A DNA stretch of 64,000 nucleotides, taken from NCBI GenBank assembly GCA_963576725.1, contig OY755239.1, positions 55,639,640 through 55,703,639 of the forward strand, given 5' to 3'. Below, piece by piece: positions 61,972 to 64,000 of the stretch. This DNA comes from Azorinus chamasolen (taxonomy: Eukaryota; Mollusca; Bivalvia; Cardiida; Solecurtidae). Below the pieces are notes generated by a model. The model was not told the origin of the DNA. It saw only the letters and a list, made by a program, of their open reading frames with translations, and ran no database searches. The position numbers and the translations under genes were made by a program. Position 1 is the stretch's first letter, and each line of letters begins with the position of its first letter.

Positions 61972-62056
61972 TATATATAGGGGTAGTGACAGAACGGTCT
62001 CACTCGCTCCGCTCGTGATCCCGTTCCCGCTTCGCTTGTCACTACCCCTATATATA
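61972..62056. repeat. Hairpin at the presumed left end of a virus-like element
   Basis: TATATATAGGGGTAGTGACA (61972-61991) returns inverted at 62037-62056. The 45-bp loop is GC-rich, with internal GAACGG/CCGTTC pairing and the palindromic words CACTCGCTCCGCTCGTG. It marks a sharp change from MITE-rich DNA to intronless AT-rich genes. It may be the terminal inverted repeat or a foldback next to it. Confidence 0.65.
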
Positions 62057-62098
62057 TATAAAAATTTCCTAAAAAATAAAAAAAGATACATCCTCCAA

Positions 62099-62330
62099 AA
62101 AGGAGGGACAGTGAGATGAGTAAAAATTTTAAAAAACCTAAAGGAGGGACAGTGAGAAACTATCGAGGGTAGGGAGAGAGGTAAAAAAAATAAAAGGTAC
62201 ATGGGGGTGGTAAAAGGAGGGACAGTGAGATGAGTAAAAATTTAAAAAAACCTAAAGGAGGGACAGTGAGAAACTATCGTGGGTGGGGAAGGGTACGAAA
62301 ATAAAAAAGGTAAAAGGAGGTACAGAACGC
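62099..62330. repeat. Iterated AAAGGAGGGACAGTGAGA repeats
   Basis: A 114-bp unit is present twice (62101-62214 and 62215-62328). Each holds two copies of AAAGGAGGGACAGTGAGA; a fifth, altered copy AAAGGAGGTACAGAACG follows at 62313. The core GGACAGTGAG echoes GTGACAGAACGG of the terminal hairpin. They lie between the hairpin and the first gene, where recombinase- or replication-protein-binding iterons would be expected. Confidence 0.7.
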
Positions 62331-62372
62331 CTCCTATGTCCCCCCGATTAATTAAAAAAAATACCTTAAAAA

Positions 62373-62933
62373 ATGAAGCAACCTACGGCTCCTTCTATAT
62401 ATCCCGATCTTCCAGTAGAAGACGGTCAAAATTATAGATTAAATAAGATATCTGAAATAGAAAATTTTTTAATTAACGAAAGAGATACTAGAAAATCTCT
62501 AAGAAAAAAATATAAAAGAGGTATTAACATTACCGACGGAGTAGATACCGGTCTAATATCATCCGGAGTTATTTTAGCCGGAATAGGAATAGCTATTCCA
62601 GTTTTGTTACCGGTACAAATAGCGGCCGTAATATGCGGAGGAGCTGGTATGTTCGTTAAAATGATAAGACGCAAATTAATGGCAAAAACTGAAAAACATT
62701 GTAACGTTTTAATAGCGGCTGAAAGTAAACTTAATAGTATTAAGGATATTATATCTAAATATTTACAAGATGGAACTATATCTCCCGAAGAGTTTAAATT
62801 AGTTTTAATTGAAATGGAAAAATATTCTAAACTTAAAGAAGAAATAAGATCAATAAAAAAAGTAGATAAAAATGAATTAATAACTGATGAAGAAAAAAAA
62901 AAAAAAAAAATCGTGGAAGGGAAGAAGCGATGA
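62373..62933 (+). CDS. 186-residue protein with a central hydrophobic segment (element gene 1)
   Basis: Intronless and AT-rich, with the start ATG 34 bp after an AATTAATTAAAAAAA tract. Residues 1-16 are proline-rich and contain YPDL. Residues 18-48 are a charged helix (YRLNKISEIENFL, RKSLRKKYKRG). Residues 60-98 form a long glycine-rich hydrophobic segment (GLISSGVILAGIGIAIPVLL then VQIAAVICGGAGMFV), long enough for two membrane passes or a hairpin. Residues 100-170 are again charged helix (HCNVLIAAESKLNSIKDIIS). The C-terminus is lysine-rich and coded by a run of 18 A (62893-62910). I recall proteins of this layout in repetitive elements of cnidarians and molluscs, but cannot name a domain. 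A membrane-active structural protein is one possibility. The open frame on the opposite strand is its shadow. Confidence 0.65.
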   Translation: MKQPTAPSIYPDLPVEDGQNYRLNKISEIENFLINERDTRKSLRKKYKRGINITDGVDTGLISSGVILAGIGIAIPVLLPVQIAAVICGGAGMFVKMIRRKLMAKTEKHCNVLIAAESKLNSIKDIISKYLQDGTISPEEFKLVLIEMEKYSKLKEEIRSIKKVDKNELITDEEKKKKKIVEGKKR

Positions 62934-63044
62934 ATACTATACAAAACAGTTTAAAAAAGGAATAATTTATACAATTAATAATAATTATATCACTAATAAT
63001 AATTATAGATATGAAAATCCCCCACCAATTTATTCCGAATAAAA

Positions 63045-64000
63045 ATGGCTGAAGGCGGATTTGATTATAATGAACCAGATTATCACGAAGACTTTGAAGA
63101 TGATGTTTATAATGATGATAATGATATGATTGCAGATGATGAATTTAACAGAACCATACAAAACCAATCCGCTCATATCGAAGATATTAATGATGTAGAT
63201 ACAAGAACGCAATTAATAGTGGAACAGAAACAATCAATAGTTAAAAGATATTACGAGATGATAAAAGAAAAATATGGATTAGACCCGATTCGTATAGATA
63301 TTTCAAACTTTGAACTTGGTCCTGATAATAAAACGTTATTTTTAAAGGTTGGAGATATAGACATTGAAATCACATCCAAAAGAGGAGGTTTTATTGCTTT
63401 GAATACTTTAGCAAGTAGAATTGGTCCTGGTGGTACATCTGCAATTAGAGATTTATTAAATTTACCGGATTATAACAGTAAAAAACGACTATCTGTCAAA
63501 GCTGCTGCAGCTTTACAAAATATGAGAGATGAAATTAATAATGCAGGACAAGAAATACCCCTAGAAAATATAACTTCGGAACAAGATGCCCAAAATTTAT
63601 TAACAACAACAAATAGATCAGAAACTGCTTTGAAAGAAGTAGCCGAAGAAATAGAAAATACACCTAAAGAAGTACAAACAGATATGACAAAAAGAGAAAT
63701 GGACGGTATTATGAAAGCTATGACAACGGTTAAAGAAGAGATAGCAAATGAATTAGCAAAACTTACTGAAACAAATAAAAAAATAGCATACGAAAAAGAA
63801 AAATTAGAACAAACCGATGATGAAGATCAAATAAAAGAGATAAAAAAACGAATAATAGATTTAGAAATTGAGAGAAGTTCTAGATTAGAAGCGATTAATG
63901 TTAATAAAGAAAAAATACGTAGCCAAGTAAATAGAATAAAAGAAACCATCAATAAAATATTGAGAAGACACGACATTAGCCGAAAGAATAAAAACTTTAT
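63045..64000 (+). CDS. Large coiled-coil protein of the virus-like element, 3' end outside the window (element gene 2)
   Basis: The ATG at 63045 opens a frame with no stop to the right edge: 318 complete codons. It starts 111 bp after gene 1 on the same strand, with the same A/T-ending codon use. Residues 1-40 are strongly acidic (MAEGGFDYNEPDYHEDFEDD). Residues 75-150 look like a compact domain (YGLDPIRIDISNFELGPDNK, LFLKVGDIDIEITSKRGGF, TLASRIGPGGTSAIRDLLNL). From about residue 165 the protein is a long charged coiled coil (KLTETNKKIAYEKEKLEQ, IKEIKKRIIDLEIERSS). The start is chosen as the first ATG after the upstream stop, with AAAA before it. Function unknown; gene order and style suggest a structural protein of a viral or Maverick/adintovirus-like element. 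Confidence 0.7.
   Translation, partial: MAEGGFDYNEPDYHEDFEDDVYNDDNDMIADDEFNRTIQNQSAHIEDINDVDTRTQLIVEQKQSIVKRYYEMIKEKYGLDPIRIDISNFELGPDNKTLFLKVGDIDIEITSKRGGFIALNTLASRIGPGGTSAIRDLLNLPDYNSKKRLSVKAAAALQNMRDEINNAGQEIPLENITSEQDAQNLLTTTNRSETALKEVAEEIENTPKEVQTDMTKREMDGIMKAMTTVKEEIANELAKLTETNKKIAYEKEKLEQTDDEDQIKEIKKRIIDLEIERSSRLEAINVNKEKIRSQVNRIKETINKILRRHDISRKNKNF

Noticed and set aside
62432..62944. Minus-strand frame of 170 residues, hydrophobic
   Set aside because: Antisense shadow of element gene 1; its phenylalanine run only mirrors the A18 tract.

Overview
The window is nuclear DNA of an animal, most probably a bivalve mollusc. The genes have introns with GT-AG borders. The intergenic DNA is AT-rich and packed with short palindromic transposable elements, non-LTR retrotransposon remnants and satellites. 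Several dispersed repeats (runs built on CCCCGCAAAC or GCCCC) look like ones I know from bivalves; the species is not resolved. No tRNA, rRNA or CRISPR array was recognised.

Genes. (1) At 900-2495 (+) lie the last two coding exons of a gene that enters from the left and encodes a short coiled-coil tail. (2) From 37605 down to 12655 (-) there is a complete gene in nine coding exons. Every splice junction keeps frame, giving 579 residues. It is a monocarboxylate-transporter-like (SLC16-like) member of the major facilitator superfamily with an unusually long first outside loop. Its second exon exists twice, at 25317-25367 and 31434-31484, because about 0.9-1.1 kb was duplicated. (3) At 60982-61445 (-) is the terminal exon of a DXD-motif glycosyltransferase-like gene. 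(4) From 61972 to the right edge is the left end of a virus-like or large DNA-transposon-like element. It starts with a hairpin and short iterated repeats, followed by two intronless, AT-rich genes; the second runs off the window.

Mobile DNA. Most of the rest is a dense, nested population of MITE-like elements of 150-450 bp, each built around a central hairpin. Family letters are mine. A, A2, B, C, D, K and P end in TTAA-CCC...GGG-TTAA (piggyBac-like geometry). F and G end in TA-CAGT...ACTG-TA (Tc1/mariner-like geometry). E, H and I have other inverted ends. Families with unrelated ends share the same hairpin tip, GCTCCTATAGGAGC. The stems of A, C, D, K and P are also related, around GACCCAGATCAGA. 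Nested copies at exact TTAA or TA sites, hairpin-less copies, a B/F chimera and minisatellites grown from element pieces show an active history.

Larger elements. A 5'-truncated Tx1/L1-like LINE (26837-29164) has a 13-bp target duplication. A rearranged second LINE (55432-58740) carries a 683-bp tandem duplication, a SINE insertion with its own target duplication, and an internal minisatellite. A mariner transposase remnant (54498-55126) is split by a D element. Satellites occupy 3265-5125, 16743-17495, 25385-26840, 31500-32090, 38690-41380, 47120-48715 and 51650-52175.
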